From: Planctomycetales bacterium
GTDB taxonomy: Bacteria > Planctomycetota > Planctomycetia > Isosphaerales > Isosphaeraceae
Reading direction: 5' to 3'
NCBI GenBank assembly: GCA_027449865.1
Contig: DAIDKV010000256.1
Coordinates: 1-55,537, forward strand
Length of the DNA stretch: 55,537 bases
The position numbers and the translations under genes are program-made. Shown here piece after piece: positions 25,115-34,476 of the stretch. The notes below the pieces were generated by a model that was not told the origin of the DNA, did no database searches, and saw only the letters and a program-made list of their open reading frames with translations. The stretch's first letter is position 1. Every line of letters begins with the position of its first letter.

Positions 25115-26998
25115 TCACCGTCCAACCACCGAAAGTTCCAGACGTGTTGCGCGGGTAGGCGTCCGGTAGAGGCGCTGGGTGGCCGCGACGAAGTCGTCGG
25201 GCCTCGCATCGAAAATGTTCGGGACGTATTTCTGTGGGTTACGATCGATCAAAGGGAACCAGGTGCTCTGGATCTGTACCATGATCCGGTGCCCTTTGCC
25301 GAAGCGGTGGTCGACCCAGTGCAGATCGATCGGGTATTCCTCAACCTGACCGGGCGACAGTGGCTCGGGGTGATCAAAGCTCCGGCGGAACCGGGCGCGG
25401 AAAACCTCGTCGGCGATCAGGAGCTGATAACCGGCCAGGGGTTCTTCGGGGCTTTCGGGATAGACGTCGATCAGTTTGACGATCCAGTCGCCATCGCTTC
25501 CGGAGGTCGAGGCGAAAAGCCGGGCCAGCACTGGACCGACCACGTTCAGATCCTCGGTCATCGGCTCCGACTCGTAGCTAAGCACATCAGGTCGCAAGTG
25601 GGCGAACCGTTGGTCCTGTACCAGCCACTCCGACCATTGTTTGTTCGAATAGAGAGGCGCGATGGGGCGGGGATAGTAAGGGACGGGCTTCGCTGGATCG
25701 GAGAGGTATTCGTCGAACTCACGGTCCGACTCGCCTTTCGTCGGAGGGGCGAACGATAGCCGGCCCAGTGGCTTCAGGTAGAGGTTTCTCGCCTGCGCGG
25801 ATGGGGGCGGCCATCGTTCGTAGGTTTTCCAGGCGTTCTCGCCGGTCCGGAAGCTGAGGATTTCAGGCATCTTCGCGGAGGCCGAGTCGCCTGGTCGGAA
25901 AGTCGGCTCCAGGTCGAGCCCGCGTCCTTTGAGGTAATGTGCGAAGAACGGCCGCTGAATTTTCTCCCGAAACTGCCAGGCCGTTGGGGCCTCGAATGTG
26001 ATCGGGCCCAGGCGATCACCGGTGTCGTGACTCCATCCGCCGTGGTTCCAGGGGCCGACGACGATGGTGCTGAGCCGATTGGGATCATTCTTCTCCCAGG
26101 TCTCGTAGATCTTCAGCGGACCGTACAAATCCTCCTGGTCCCACCAACCAGCGACACTCAGTGTCGGGACCTTCGGCGGCGTCAGGAAATGCGCGACCGC
26201 CTGAGCTTGCCAGAATGGGTCGTAGTTTGGATGTCGTGTAAAGTCGTTCCAGGTCGGCAACTTTTTGTGGAAGTAGCGGTCGTTCGCGGCCGGGAGAGCG
26301 CCCAGGCCCAGAAAGAACTCGAACGTGTCGTGGCGATCGAATTCGAAGAACTTCATGCCGCGAGTCGATTCCATTCGCGCGACGTATTCGAAGCCATAAC
26401 TGAGCCGAAAAGCACCATTGTGGTGAAAGTCGTCGCCGAGGAACATGTCTGCCGGCGCGGCTTGGGGCGAGGCCGCCCGGAGTGCTGGGTGGGGTTCGAG
26501 AAGGGCCATCACGGTCGTCCATCCATCGTACGAGACGCCCAGCATCCCGACCCGACCGTTGTGGCCCCGGACGTTGTGAATCAGCCACTCGATCGTGTCG
26601 AAGGCGTCGGTCCCCTCGTCAATCGCTTTCGAATCCGAGGCTTGGCGTGGAGCCCGAATCATCGCGAATTCGCCTTCTGAACCGAACTTCCCACGGATAT
26701 CCTGAAAGGCGAAGATGTAGCCGTCATCGGACAGTTCGCGGAGCGCGACACCGATCGAGGAACCGCGGTTGTCGGCATTGTAAGGGGTGCGCTGGAAGAG
26801 AATGGGGAGCGGGCCACGCGCATCCTTCGGCGCGTAGATCACCGTGTGCAGTCGAACGCCGTCACGCATCGCGATCATGACCGGGGTGATTTCGTACCCT
26901 GGAACGTCAACAGGAGCGGCTACGCCCGTCGCCGACCAGGTCAGCATCGAGAGAGCCGCCACACCGAACCGGCTCAACCTGTTTAAAAGATTCATCAT
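25115..26998 (-). CDS. CocE/NonD-family alpha/beta hydrolase, exported
   Basis: A 627-residue protein with a signal peptide (FGVAALSMLTWSATGVAA, about 11-28). The alpha/beta-hydrolase domain has its nucleophile at Ser156 in GMLGVSYDGWT, a likely acid Asp in VAGWWDQEDLYG and a His in GPWNHGGWSHD; the C-terminal jelly-roll domain (about 400-627) is typical of X-Pro dipeptidyl-peptidase/cocaine-esterase relatives. An acyl-ester or peptide substrate is likely but cannot be named. ATG 26998 starts 6 bp after the upstream hydrolase's stop codon; the longer frame to 27142 would overlap that gene. The two hydrolases form an operon. Confidence 0.88.
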   Translation of the reverse strand: MMNLLNRLSRFGVAALSMLTWSATGVAAPVDVPGYEITPVMIAMRDGVRLHTVIYAPKDARGPLPILFQRTPYNADNRGSSIGVALRELSDDGYIFAFQDIRGKFGSEGEFAMIRAPRQASDSKAIDEGTDAFDTIEWLIHNVRGHNGRVGMLGVSYDGWTTVMALLEPHPALRAASPQAAPADMFLGDDFHHNGAFRLSYGFEYVARMESTRGMKFFEFDRHDTFEFFLGLGALPAANDRYFHKKLPTWNDFTRHPNYDPFWQAQAVAHFLTPPKVPTLSVAGWWDQEDLYGPLKIYETWEKNDPNRLSTIVVGPWNHGGWSHDTGDRLGPITFEAPTAWQFREKIQRPFFAHYLKGRGLDLEPTFRPGDSASAKMPEILSFRTGENAWKTYERWPPPSAQARNLYLKPLGRLSFAPPTKGESDREFDEYLSDPAKPVPYYPRPIAPLYSNKQWSEWLVQDQRFAHLRPDVLSYESEPMTEDLNVVGPVLARLFASTSGSDGDWIVKLIDVYPESPEEPLAGYQLLIADEVFRARFRRSFDHPEPLSPGQVEEYPIDLHWVDHRFGKGHRIMVQIQSTWFPLIDRNPQKYVPNIFDARPDDFVAATQRLYRTPTRATRLELSVVGR

Positions 26999-27003
26999 GA
27001 CTC

Positions 27004-28575
27004 TTAGTGATCTGTTCGGGTGAATCGGTATTCCATTGGGTCGACGAAGTCGGGACGAACCTTCATCCGAAATTCGTCGGCCTTCCCACTCTGATCGAGT
27101 CGGAACGGAATCGTGCCGCTCCGGAAATAGGAGTCGGTCCAATCGATTGCGAATGTTTGGAATCGTCGATGCTTCAATTCGCCACGCAGCCCGGGATTTC
27201 GTTCAATTTCGAGGAGGAGCTTGCCGTCCTTCGCGGTAATGTTCGCCCGCCCAAGCGCCGGATGCCGATAGAAGCCCACGTAGTTCGACAAATTGACGCT
27301 CGACTTCTCACTGTTGGCATCCGCCTTCGCTTGTTTTTTCTTCTCTTCGCGGTCCCGCCGCTCGCGATCCTGCCGGGCGCGGAAGAGCTTGTCCTGCCGG
27401 TCATCGTGGTGGACGCCGAGGTAGGCGTCGACCACGTGGAGGGGCAGGTCCTGGTAGAACTCCTGCTCATCGAAATTGGTGAGGACGACTACACCGAGCT
27501 TTTGGTCAGGGACAAACACCGAGAGTGAAAGCATGCCGTCGAGGCCACCACCGTGAGAAACGAGGCGATGCCCCTCGTAGTCGCGGAGGGCCCAGCCCAG
27601 ACCGTAGGCCGAGAACGGCGGATCCAGGGCTTCGGGCCCGGCTGGAACGATCGTCTGCGGGGTCCGCGTCTCGCGAATGATGGACGCCGGGACGATCTCT
27701 TTGCCGTCGAGAATCCCGCCATTGAGCTGGAGGCGGAGCCATCGCGTCCAGTCCTCGACGCACGAGTAGATCCCGCCCGCCGGGGCTGAATTCCTGGTTT
27801 CTCGATAGGAGATCGGAGCGATTTTTCCGGCGACGACTGTGTGTGGCCGAGCCACTTCCCCGATCTGCTCGCACGCATTAAGCTCTGTCTTCGTTCGCGA
27901 CATTCGCATCGGATCGAAGAATCGACGGAGGAGAAAATCGTCCCATGAAGTTCCCGACCGCTCCGCGAGGATCTCGCCGGCCGCGATGAACGTCAGGTTG
28001 CAATAGCCGTAACGAGAGCGAAACGACGAGTCGGGCTCAAGGAATCGCAAACAGTTCAGCACCTCGCGGCGCGTTCGATCCGAGCCGTACCAGATCAGGT
28101 CACCCTGCCAGGTCCCGAGCCCGCACCGATGACAGAGGAGGTCACGGACGGTCAGCTCGTCTGTGACGAATCGGTCCTGCATCCGTAGCCAGGGAAGATG
28201 ATCAATCACTCGATCGTCCCATCCAAGCTTTCCGGAGTTCACTAGCAGCCCGATCGCTGTTGCAGTAAAGGCCTTGCTCTGCGAGGCCATCGCGAAGATT
28301 GTTCGACCGGTGATCCTACCGGGCTTGCCAGCCTCGCGAACGCCGAATCCCTGGCAGTAGACAACGCGGTCGTCCTTGACCACGGCGATGGCAAGGCCGG
28401 GAATCCGCCAACGGGCCAGGCCAGATTGAATATAGCGATCAAGGCCGTCGAGCGGGTCGGGTTCGTGGGATGGGCGAGCCTTTGCATTTGGAGTGTCCTC
28501 CATGGCCCGCGCGGGGAGATTTTGACCGATCCCGGAGGCCAGCAGGAACGTAACCGCGAGCAACCGCCTCAACAT
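27004..28575 (-). CDS. Exported serine hydrolase, class C beta-lactamase/DD-peptidase fold
   Basis: A 523-residue protein with a signal peptide (LLAVTFLLASGIGQNLPARA, about 5-24). The beta-lactamase-like domain has SQSK (Ser98-Lys101), the tyrosine motif YCN in RYGYCNLTF, and HGG in LVSHGGGLDG. The C-terminal region (about 400-523) is a DUF3471-like beta-barrel extension, introduced by a Lys/Glu-rich linker. Family members are esterases or D-aminopeptidases more often than true beta-lactamases. ATG 28575 has GGAGG six nt upstream. It is the first gene of a two-gene operon with the CocE-type hydrolase. Confidence 0.88.
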   Translation of the reverse strand: MLRRLLAVTFLLASGIGQNLPARAMEDTPNAKARPSHEPDPLDGLDRYIQSGLARWRIPGLAIAVVKDDRVVYCQGFGVREAGKPGRITGRTIFAMASQSKAFTATAIGLLVNSGKLGWDDRVIDHLPWLRMQDRFVTDELTVRDLLCHRCGLGTWQGDLIWYGSDRTRREVLNCLRFLEPDSSFRSRYGYCNLTFIAAGEILAERSGTSWDDFLLRRFFDPMRMSRTKTELNACEQIGEVARPHTVVAGKIAPISYRETRNSAPAGGIYSCVEDWTRWLRLQLNGGILDGKEIVPASIIRETRTPQTIVPAGPEALDPPFSAYGLGWALRDYEGHRLVSHGGGLDGMLSLSVFVPDQKLGVVVLTNFDEQEFYQDLPLHVVDAYLGVHHDDRQDKLFRARQDRERRDREEKKKQAKADANSEKSSVNLSNYVGFYRHPALGRANITAKDGKLLLEIERNPGLRGELKHRRFQTFAIDWTDSYFRSGTIPFRLDQSGKADEFRMKVRPDFVDPMEYRFTRTDH

Positions 28576-28698
28576 CGACGGCCTCCGAACAGGTTTCTCA
28601 GAACAGACCCAAGACAACACGCCCGGCCTACTTCTGCTCTCGAGGATGATTGCGAAGTCTTTCGGGACTTGCAAGCGATTGATCCAGAAGGCCAACGG

Positions 28699-30129
28699 CT
28701 AGATGGTATCACTCGACTCATAACGCGATGGATCGTAGCCGAGCATGTGTCGCTGACAGATCAAGAGCGCGACATTCGGCGGTACGTCGTCAATCCACGA
28801 CGGATCGCCTTCGGCCAGCTTCCGATAAACATCACGTGAGAAGACGCCCAGAAACTCCGCACGGTAGTCCCGAATTGGCTCGATGTGGCCGTTGTCTACC
28901 AGATAATTGTACAGATGCTGAAGCCTGGGCGAGACACGAAAGTCGGCGGCCGTCGATGAAGTTCCGGCAACAGGGTCAAGCATCGGGTAGACGTACATCT
29001 TGAGATCATTCTTGAACATGCGACCGAAAGACTCAAGGATGCCTCCAGCCAGATGTTCGTAGTAACGCTCCTCGAAGATTTCCCGGAGTGTCGCCACCCC
29101 GACAGAGAGACCAATCAGCCGATCGGTGAGTCGGTGGAGGTATTGTGCAAGTCGGTAAAACTCTCCGAAGTTGGTGATCAGCACCGGTCGTCCCAGGGTC
29201 CGGAGCAGATCCATCCGATCCAGGTAGTCGCGATCGTCGATCTCGGAATCCCCCTCCACCTGGAGATGGCGGAGGGTCATCTCGGTGACGACGAGCACTT
29301 CCTGACCACGGTTGGCGGGCTCCTCACGGAACTGGGCGAGTGAGCTGTGAAGCATGTCGACCGTGTGATTGGTGACCGGCCGGAACCGGCCGCGGAGGAC
29401 CAAAATCGGCTTCTTGTAAAAGGCGTCAGCCGGCTGGACGACCTTGCCGTCAGCCGTGAACATCGCGGCGTCGGTCAAGCCGCGGTGGACGAGTTGAAGA
29501 CTCATCAGGCGATTATCAACCCCCGCGAAGGCCGGGCCGATGAACTCGATCAGGTCGATCTCGATCCGTTCGTGGCTCAGGCCGTCAAGCAGATGGCCGA
29601 TCACGTCCGTCGGGTCTGGGGAGTAGAGTGCAGCGTGGATCAGGTTGACGCCGAGTATGCCCACCGCCTCCTGCTGCAAGGTCGCCTCTCGGTCGAGCAG
29701 GCTAACGTGGAGAATGATTTGCGAGGGCGCCGCGCCGGGGTGCCCCTGGAATCGGATCCCCATCCATCCATGGAAGTTGTCCTTGCGTGAGTAGCTTTTC
29801 GTGGCGATGGTGTCGGCGAAGGCAAAAAATCGCGTGTTCTCGCCGCGCTTGGCGGCGAGTCGCTCGATCATCAGGCCATACTCGTGGTCGAGCATCGTAT
29901 CGAGACGGCCTCGGCTGACGTAACGTCCGGCGACGCCGTAGATCGCGTCGGAGACGGTCATGTCGTAGGCTGACATGCTCTTGGCGATCGTCCCGGCCGC
30001 CCCGCCAACGAGGAAGAACCAGCGGACGACCTCCTGGCCGGCGCCGATCTCGGCGAAGGTTCCGTACTTGGTGTTGTCCAGGTTGATCTGGACGGCCTTC
30101 TGGTGCGTATCGAGCCGGTTGTTTTCCAT
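28699..30129 (-). CDS. Conserved bacterial protein of unknown function
   Basis: A 476-residue soluble protein without signal peptide. It carries an invariant-looking opening, YGTFAEIGAGQEVVRWFF, followed by VGGAAGTIAKSMSAYDM and VSDAIYG. I recall close relatives in many phyla under inconsistent labels (nicotinate-nucleotide adenylyltransferase or TonB receptor), but I see no nucleotidylyltransferase HxGH motif and no beta-barrel, so those labels are not adopted. ATG 30129 has GGAGG just upstream; the frame runs on to 30363 without homology. It is divergent from the potassium importer gene. The number of conserved Gly, Asp and Tyr residues suggests an enzyme. Confidence 0.75.
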   Translation of the reverse strand: MENNRLDTHQKAVQINLDNTKYGTFAEIGAGQEVVRWFFLVGGAAGTIAKSMSAYDMTVSDAIYGVAGRYVSRGRLDTMLDHEYGLMIERLAAKRGENTRFFAFADTIATKSYSRKDNFHGWMGIRFQGHPGAAPSQIILHVSLLDREATLQQEAVGILGVNLIHAALYSPDPTDVIGHLLDGLSHERIEIDLIEFIGPAFAGVDNRLMSLQLVHRGLTDAAMFTADGKVVQPADAFYKKPILVLRGRFRPVTNHTVDMLHSSLAQFREEPANRGQEVLVVTEMTLRHLQVEGDSEIDDRDYLDRMDLLRTLGRPVLITNFGEFYRLAQYLHRLTDRLIGLSVGVATLREIFEERYYEHLAGGILESFGRMFKNDLKMYVYPMLDPVAGTSSTAADFRVSPRLQHLYNYLVDNGHIEPIRDYRAEFLGVFSRDVYRKLAEGDPSWIDDVPPNVALLICQRHMLGYDPSRYESSDTI

Positions 30130-30195
30130 CGGGCCTCCGCGAGGCGTGCCGGGATTCGCGGCCCGACGCGACGGTCGCGTGGGTCCGCCGATCTC

Positions 30196-30213
30196 CGCCA
30201 TACTAATATGGCG
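30196..30213. promoter_or_regulatory. Candidate operator in divergent spacer
   Basis: CGCCATA (30196-30202) and TATGGCG (30207-30213) form a perfect 7-bp inverted repeat around CTAA, an AT-centred palindrome 67 bp upstream of the unknown gene and 159 bp upstream of the importer gene. Pattern only. Confidence 0.3.
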
Positions 30214-30371
30214 CGGTCGCCTGCCCGCGCGAAGAACAACGCGGTTCCACATGGTCGGATCCATCGAGCTGTGATCGTCGCGCGGGTCCGCTGAGGGTAA
30301 AATCCATGGGGCCGATCCGCGGACATCGTCGTCGCGTGAACCGGCCGGCGCAACCTGGAGCAACTCCCTTC

Positions 30372-32243
30372 ATGGCGATCTCGGACTGGCTGTTCGGGCG
30401 GAGGCTCGCAACTCTCGACGAAGGTCATCAGCGCGTGGGCGTCCTGGCCGGAATTCCGATGCTCGGCCTCGATGCCCTGGCCTCCGCGGCCTATGGACCC
30501 GAGGCTGCACTGACGCTTCTAATCCCGATTGGGGTCGAGGGCATCCCCCAGATCGGGCCGATCACCATCTTGATTTTGGCCCTGCTCGCGGTCGTCTATT
30601 TCTCCTACCGTCAGACGATTGCGGCCTATCCCCAGGGCGGGGGCTCGTACACGGTGGCGCGTGAGAATCTCGGCACGGCCCCCGGACTGCTCGCCGCCGC
30701 GGCGCTGATGCTCGACTACGTTCTGGTCGTCGCCGTTGGGATCTCGGCCGGGATCGGTGCCCTGGTCTCGGCGCTGCCTGGGTTGCAGCCCTACACCCTC
30801 CCGCTCTGCCTTGTCACGTTGGCTCTGATTACGATCATCAACCTCCGCGGCGTGAAGGAGTCGGGTCTTGCGTTCATGGTCCCGACCTACCTCTTCGTGG
30901 TCTCGATGCTGGGCGTCCTGGGTCTAGGACTGTACCGAGCGTGGGTGTCGGGCGGTCATCCCGCGCCGGTGGTCGCTCCATCTCCGATCGGTCCCGGTAC
31001 GGCGGGTGCCTCACTCTGGATCCTGATGCGGTCGTTCGCCAGCGGATGCACCGCGATGACCGGCGTCGAGGCGGTGAGCAACGGCGTCTCGGTCTTCCGC
31101 GAGCCGCCGGTCCGGTACGCCCGGCGCACCCTCACCGCGATCATCGCGCTGCTGGGGATCCTGCTCGCCGCGATCGCCTATCTCTGCCGGGCCTACCAGA
31201 TCGGGGCGACTGAGCCGGGTCATGAGGGATATCAGAGCGTCCTCTCGCAGCTCGTCGCGGCGATCGTGGGTAATGGTTTCGCTTACTACATCACCATTGG
31301 ATCGGTCCTCGCAGTACTGGCGCTTTCGGCAAACACGGGATTCGCCGACTTCCCCCGGCTCTGCCGAGTGATTGCGCAGGACGGCTACCTCCCGAACGCC
31401 TTCGCCCACCGGGGGCGGCGCCTGGTCTACTCGCACGGGATCCTTGTTTTGGCGGGCCTTTCAGGTGCGCTACTGATCCTGTTCCGTGGGATCACCGATG
31501 CGCTGATCCCGCTCTTCGCGGTGGGGGCGTTCCTGGCGTTCACGCTCTCGCAGGCGGGGATGGTCGAGCACTGGCGACGCGAACGCGGGCCGGGATCGAC
31601 GAGGTCGATGGTGATCAACGGCCTGGGCGCTGCCTGCACGGCTGTCACGCTGGTGGTTGTGCTGGTCTCGAAGTTCGCGGAAGGCGCCTGGGTGACGGTT
31701 CTGTTGATCCCGGTTTTGCTCGCGGCCTTTGCGAGTGTCCGGGTGCATTATCTCTCGGTCGGGCGAGAAGTCCGGAGTGAGGCCCCGCTCGACGCCTCGC
31801 ATCTGCTGCCGCCGATCGCGCTTCTCCCGATCCGGGGCTGGAGCGCCATCACCCGGAAGGCCCTCCGGATCGCCCTGAAGATCGCTCCGGATGTCTATGC
31901 CCTGCACATCGCGGGAGACGAGCAGGCGGTCCTCGATCTGGAAGATACCTGGCAGCAGCGCGTCCGCGAGCCGGCGCGTGAGGCCGGGATCGAGCCGCCC
32001 CGGCTTATCGTCATGTTCTCGCCGTACCGCCGGCTGTACCAGCCGCTGATCGAGGTCGTTGGCGACCTGCAACGATCGCACCCCGGGCGCGATATCGCCG
32101 TGATCGTCCCCGAACTGGTCGCCACCAAATGGTATCATTACTTGCTTCACAACCAGACCGCCGCCATCATCAAGGCGTACCTGCACTTCAGCGGGATGCG
32201 GCGAGTTGTCGTGGTGAGCGTCCCCTGGTATTTGAACGATTGA
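30372..32243 (+). CDS. KimA/YdaO-type potassium importer (APC superfamily)
   Basis: A 623-residue protein with about 12 membrane helices and a cytoplasmic C-terminal domain of about 150 residues. LDALASAAYGPEAAL near the N-terminus matches the SDALSSVAYGTE region of Bacillus KimA, keeping the Asp and Tyr that help bind potassium there; FSYRQTIAAYPQGGGSYTVA and ENLGTAPGLLAAAALMLDYV also match. The tail keeps the KimA-like YRRLYQPL, HNQTAAIIKAYL and VVVVSVPWYL, a universal-stress-like fold. General annotation would be amino-acid permease; I judge potassium uptake by H+ symport more likely. Start could also be the ATG at 30306; homologues favour 30372. Confidence 0.8.
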   Translation: MAISDWLFGRRLATLDEGHQRVGVLAGIPMLGLDALASAAYGPEAALTLLIPIGVEGIPQIGPITILILALLAVVYFSYRQTIAAYPQGGGSYTVARENLGTAPGLLAAAALMLDYVLVVAVGISAGIGALVSALPGLQPYTLPLCLVTLALITIINLRGVKESGLAFMVPTYLFVVSMLGVLGLGLYRAWVSGGHPAPVVAPSPIGPGTAGASLWILMRSFASGCTAMTGVEAVSNGVSVFREPPVRYARRTLTAIIALLGILLAAIAYLCRAYQIGATEPGHEGYQSVLSQLVAAIVGNGFAYYITIGSVLAVLALSANTGFADFPRLCRVIAQDGYLPNAFAHRGRRLVYSHGILVLAGLSGALLILFRGITDALIPLFAVGAFLAFTLSQAGMVEHWRRERGPGSTRSMVINGLGAACTAVTLVVVLVSKFAEGAWVTVLLIPVLLAAFASVRVHYLSVGREVRSEAPLDASHLLPPIALLPIRGWSAITRKALRIALKIAPDVYALHIAGDEQAVLDLEDTWQQRVREPAREAGIEPPRLIVMFSPYRRLYQPLIEVVGDLQRSHPGRDIAVIVPELVATKWYHYLLHNQTAAIIKAYLHFSGMRRVVVVSVPWYLND

Positions 32244-32268
32244 GAGCGGCTTTCCGGGAGGCCGGGCC

Positions 32269-32538
32269 ATGGTCGCGAGGCAGGGGATTGCGCGGGTTGG
32301 GTGGCTGGTGTTCATCGTCGTCGCCGCGACTGACGCGACCGCGACGACCTCGGGCGCTATCGGGGGACCTCCCGATCCCCTGCCCCCTCGCGCGATCGTC
32401 CGGCTCGGGACCGATCGGCTGAGGACGCGCGGTCGGGTCTCGGGCCTCGCCTTCTCGCCGGACGGTCGTCGGCTCCTCACCGGGCTCGGACGGGGCGACG
32501 CGATCGTCTGGGACCTCGGCGTCGAGGGAGCCCAATGA
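32269..32538 (+). pseudogene. Truncated WD40-repeat protein gene (remnant)
   Basis: An 89-residue frame: a signal peptide (GWLVFIVVAATDATATTSG), then DPLPPRAIVRLGTDRLRTRG and RVSGLAFSPDGRRLLTG followed by AIVWDL, which is exactly the opening of planctomycete exported WD40 proteins (first blade of the propeller). It then stops. A working propeller needs six or seven blades, so this is either a decayed remnant or, less likely, a short peptide gene. It has a fair RBS (CGGGAGGCCGGG) and lies 25 bp after the importer gene. Confidence 0.6.
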
Positions 32539-32566
32539 TGTGCAAATCGGACACCTGGAGCGAAGC

Positions 32567-33226
32567 ATGAGCCTGGATCGGATCGCCTTGCTGGCGGCTA
32601 CGGTCGACGGACGATGGCGCCTCGGTATCGGGGACCCGACGGTCCTCGGTTGGGTGACGGTCGCCGCCTACTTCGTCGCGGCGGCCGGCTGCGCGCTGGC
32701 CGCTCGCCGGGAGCCACGGCTCAGTCCGACCGACCACGTCGGCGCCGCGCGACTCTCGCGGTTCTGGCTGGTCCTGGCGGTCCTCCTCGTGGCCCTGGGG
32801 ATCAACAAGCAGCTCGATCTTCAGACGTTCGTCACCCAGGTCGGCCGCGACCTCGTCCGGCGGTGGGGGCTCTACCAGGATCGGCGAGGGCTCCAGGCCG
32901 GATTCATCGGGGCCGTCGCGCTGACGTGCCTTCTCGGGCTAGCCGGGTTCTCCTGGGCGGCCCGTCGTCGCCCGCGCACGCGATGGTCGGTGCTCGCGGG
33001 TATGATTTTCATCCTGGGCTTCGTCACGGTGCGGGCGGCCTCGTTCCACCATGTGGATGCCTTCCTGGCGGCACGGATCGGCGGGATGAAGTGGAACTGG
33101 ATCCTCGAGCTGGGCGGGATCGCGGTCGTCGTTGCGTCGGCCTTTCGGGTCGCGCGCTTCGCCCCGGCGGTTCACCAGCGCCCCGAAGGTGCCGCCGTTT
33201 ATCGCTACAAGATCGACCCGCGATGA
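32567..33226 (+). CDS. Multi-pass membrane protein, unknown
   Basis: A 219-residue protein with about four or five membrane helices (near 27-47, 63-83, 110-130, 139-157, 178-198). The motif LGINKQLDLQTFVTQVGRDL followed by G.YQDRRGLQ is found in a widespread family of short membrane proteins of unknown function. The ATG at 32567 follows CTGGAG and lies 28 bp after the WD40 fragment. No catalytic motif was seen. Confidence 0.65.
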   Translation: MSLDRIALLAATVDGRWRLGIGDPTVLGWVTVAAYFVAAAGCALAARREPRLSPTDHVGAARLSRFWLVLAVLLVALGINKQLDLQTFVTQVGRDLVRRWGLYQDRRGLQAGFIGAVALTCLLGLAGFSWAARRRPRTRWSVLAGMIFILGFVTVRAASFHHVDAFLAARIGGMKWNWILELGGIAVVVASAFRVARFAPAVHQRPEGAAVYRYKIDPR

Positions 33227-33326
33227 GCCGGGACCCTGGGATCTCGGCATGCGGGTTGCTGCCCAGGGACCCTGGCGTGATGGCATCGCGGGACGAACAA
33301 CCTGCCGAATCATGAGGCGATCTTCG

Positions 33327-33785
33327 ATGAATCCGATCGGGCGAGCCCTCGCTGGCGGCGTGGCCGGGGCATTGACAGTAACCCTTCTCAACGAGTCGGC
33401 GCGGAGGATCATCCCGCACGCGCCGCGGATGGATGTGATCGGCGAGCGTGCCCTCGGTCGGACCATTGAGGCGGCCGGCCTCCCCGCGCCGGAAGGCGAT
33501 CGGATAAAGGGGATGGCGCTGGCGGGCGACATCGCGAGCAATTCGCTCTATTACGCGGCGGTCGGGCTGGGGTCTCCTTGCGCAGCGATCCGGAACGGGG
33601 CGATCCTCGGCCTGATCGCCGGCATCGGCGCCGCGACCCTCCCCGGGCCGATGGGCCTGGGCCCGCAACCTGGACAGCGGACACCCTACACGCAACTCCT
33701 GACCGCGGCCTGGTACACGATTGCGTGCCTGGCGGCCGGGGCAGCCTTCCGCGCGATCGATCGACACGTCGAGGACCGGGGCTGA
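33327..33785 (+). CDS. Small membrane-associated protein, unknown
   Basis: A 152-residue protein beginning MNPIGRALAGGVAGALTVTL, with a hydrophobic N-terminal helix and two further Gly/Ala-rich hydrophobic segments (about 82-98 and 127-143). I do not recognise the family. An upstream ATG at 33312 is possible; 33327 is preferred because GAGG lies about 9 nt ahead. It converges on trxC with 2 bp between stop codons. In the 100 bp upstream, GGGACCCTGG occurs twice and a CCTGGG/CCCAGG pair could form a hairpin. Confidence 0.5.
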   Translation: MNPIGRALAGGVAGALTVTLLNESARRIIPHAPRMDVIGERALGRTIEAAGLPAPEGDRIKGMALAGDIASNSLYYAAVGLGSPCAAIRNGAILGLIAGIGAATLPGPMGLGPQPGQRTPYTQLLTAAWYTIACLAAGAAFRAIDRHVEDRG

Positions 33786-33787
33786 GG

Positions 33788-34234
33788 TCACTGGGCGAGG
33801 CGCTCCAGTTGACGCTCAATCTCCCGCTGTGGCACGACTCCCACAATCCGGTCGATTTCGCGACCCCCCTTTAGCATGAGAAGCGTCGGGATGCTTCGCA
33901 CCCCAAACCGCGACGCGGTAGCCGGATTCTCGTCGACGTTGAGCTTCGCGATCCGAACGCGCCCTGCCCACTCCCTTGCCAGGTCTTCGAGGACCGGCGC
34001 TACCATTCGGCAGGGACCGCACCAGGGCGCCCAGAGGTCGAGAAGTACCGGAACAGGCGAGCGGGCCACCTCGGACTCATAAGTTGCATCAGAGACGACA
34101 ACTGGCCGTACATCGATCGCCATCCGCGATTTGCAACGTCCGCAGACCGGTGTGGACCCACGCTCAACCTCGTCCATCGGTACTCTGTTGGTCGTACCGC
34201 ACGAGGCGCATCGAATCATTCGGATCTCCGCCAT
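33788..34234 (-). CDS. trxC: Thioredoxin 2 with N-terminal zinc ribbon
   Basis: A 148-residue thioredoxin. The N-terminal extension has two CxxC pairs, Cys9/Cys12 (CASCG) and Cys31/Cys34 (CGRC), the zinc-binding module that distinguishes TrxC from TrxA. The catalytic motif is WCGPC (Cys72/Cys75) in DLWAPWCGPC, followed by the cis-Pro region RSIPTLLMLKGG. It reduces disulfides in the cytoplasm. The ATG at 34234 begins MAEIRMIRCASC, one residue block before the first CxxC. It is divergent from the SRPBCC gene by 242 bp. Confidence 0.93.
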   Translation of the reverse strand: MAEIRMIRCASCGTTNRVPMDEVERGSTPVCGRCKSRMAIDVRPVVVSDATYESEVARSPVPVLLDLWAPWCGPCRMVAPVLEDLAREWAGRVRIAKLNVDENPATASRFGVRSIPTLLMLKGGREIDRIVGVVPQREIERQLERLAQ

Positions 34235-34476
34235 CTCAACCAGCCCTCCCCATGCCCATCCGGTGCAATCTCGATACCGGGCTCAGGTAAACCGCCGAGT
34301 GGGCACGCCGATTGAAAGGATGTATCGGCCACGCCGAGGCCAGATTCTTCTCGTTCGCCCCAAGACTTCGGATCCGTCGAATTCGGCCTCTGTGCATCCC
34401 GGCACACGGTAACTCGACCGTCGATCGGTTCGGCGGGCCCGAGCCGCCGGGATGACCAGTCCTCGGAGGCTTCCTC

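Noticed and set aside
28699-30129. Annotation as nicotinate-nucleotide adenylyltransferase or TonB receptor
   Set aside because: No HxGH or ISSTxxR motif, no signal peptide, plug or beta-barrel pattern.
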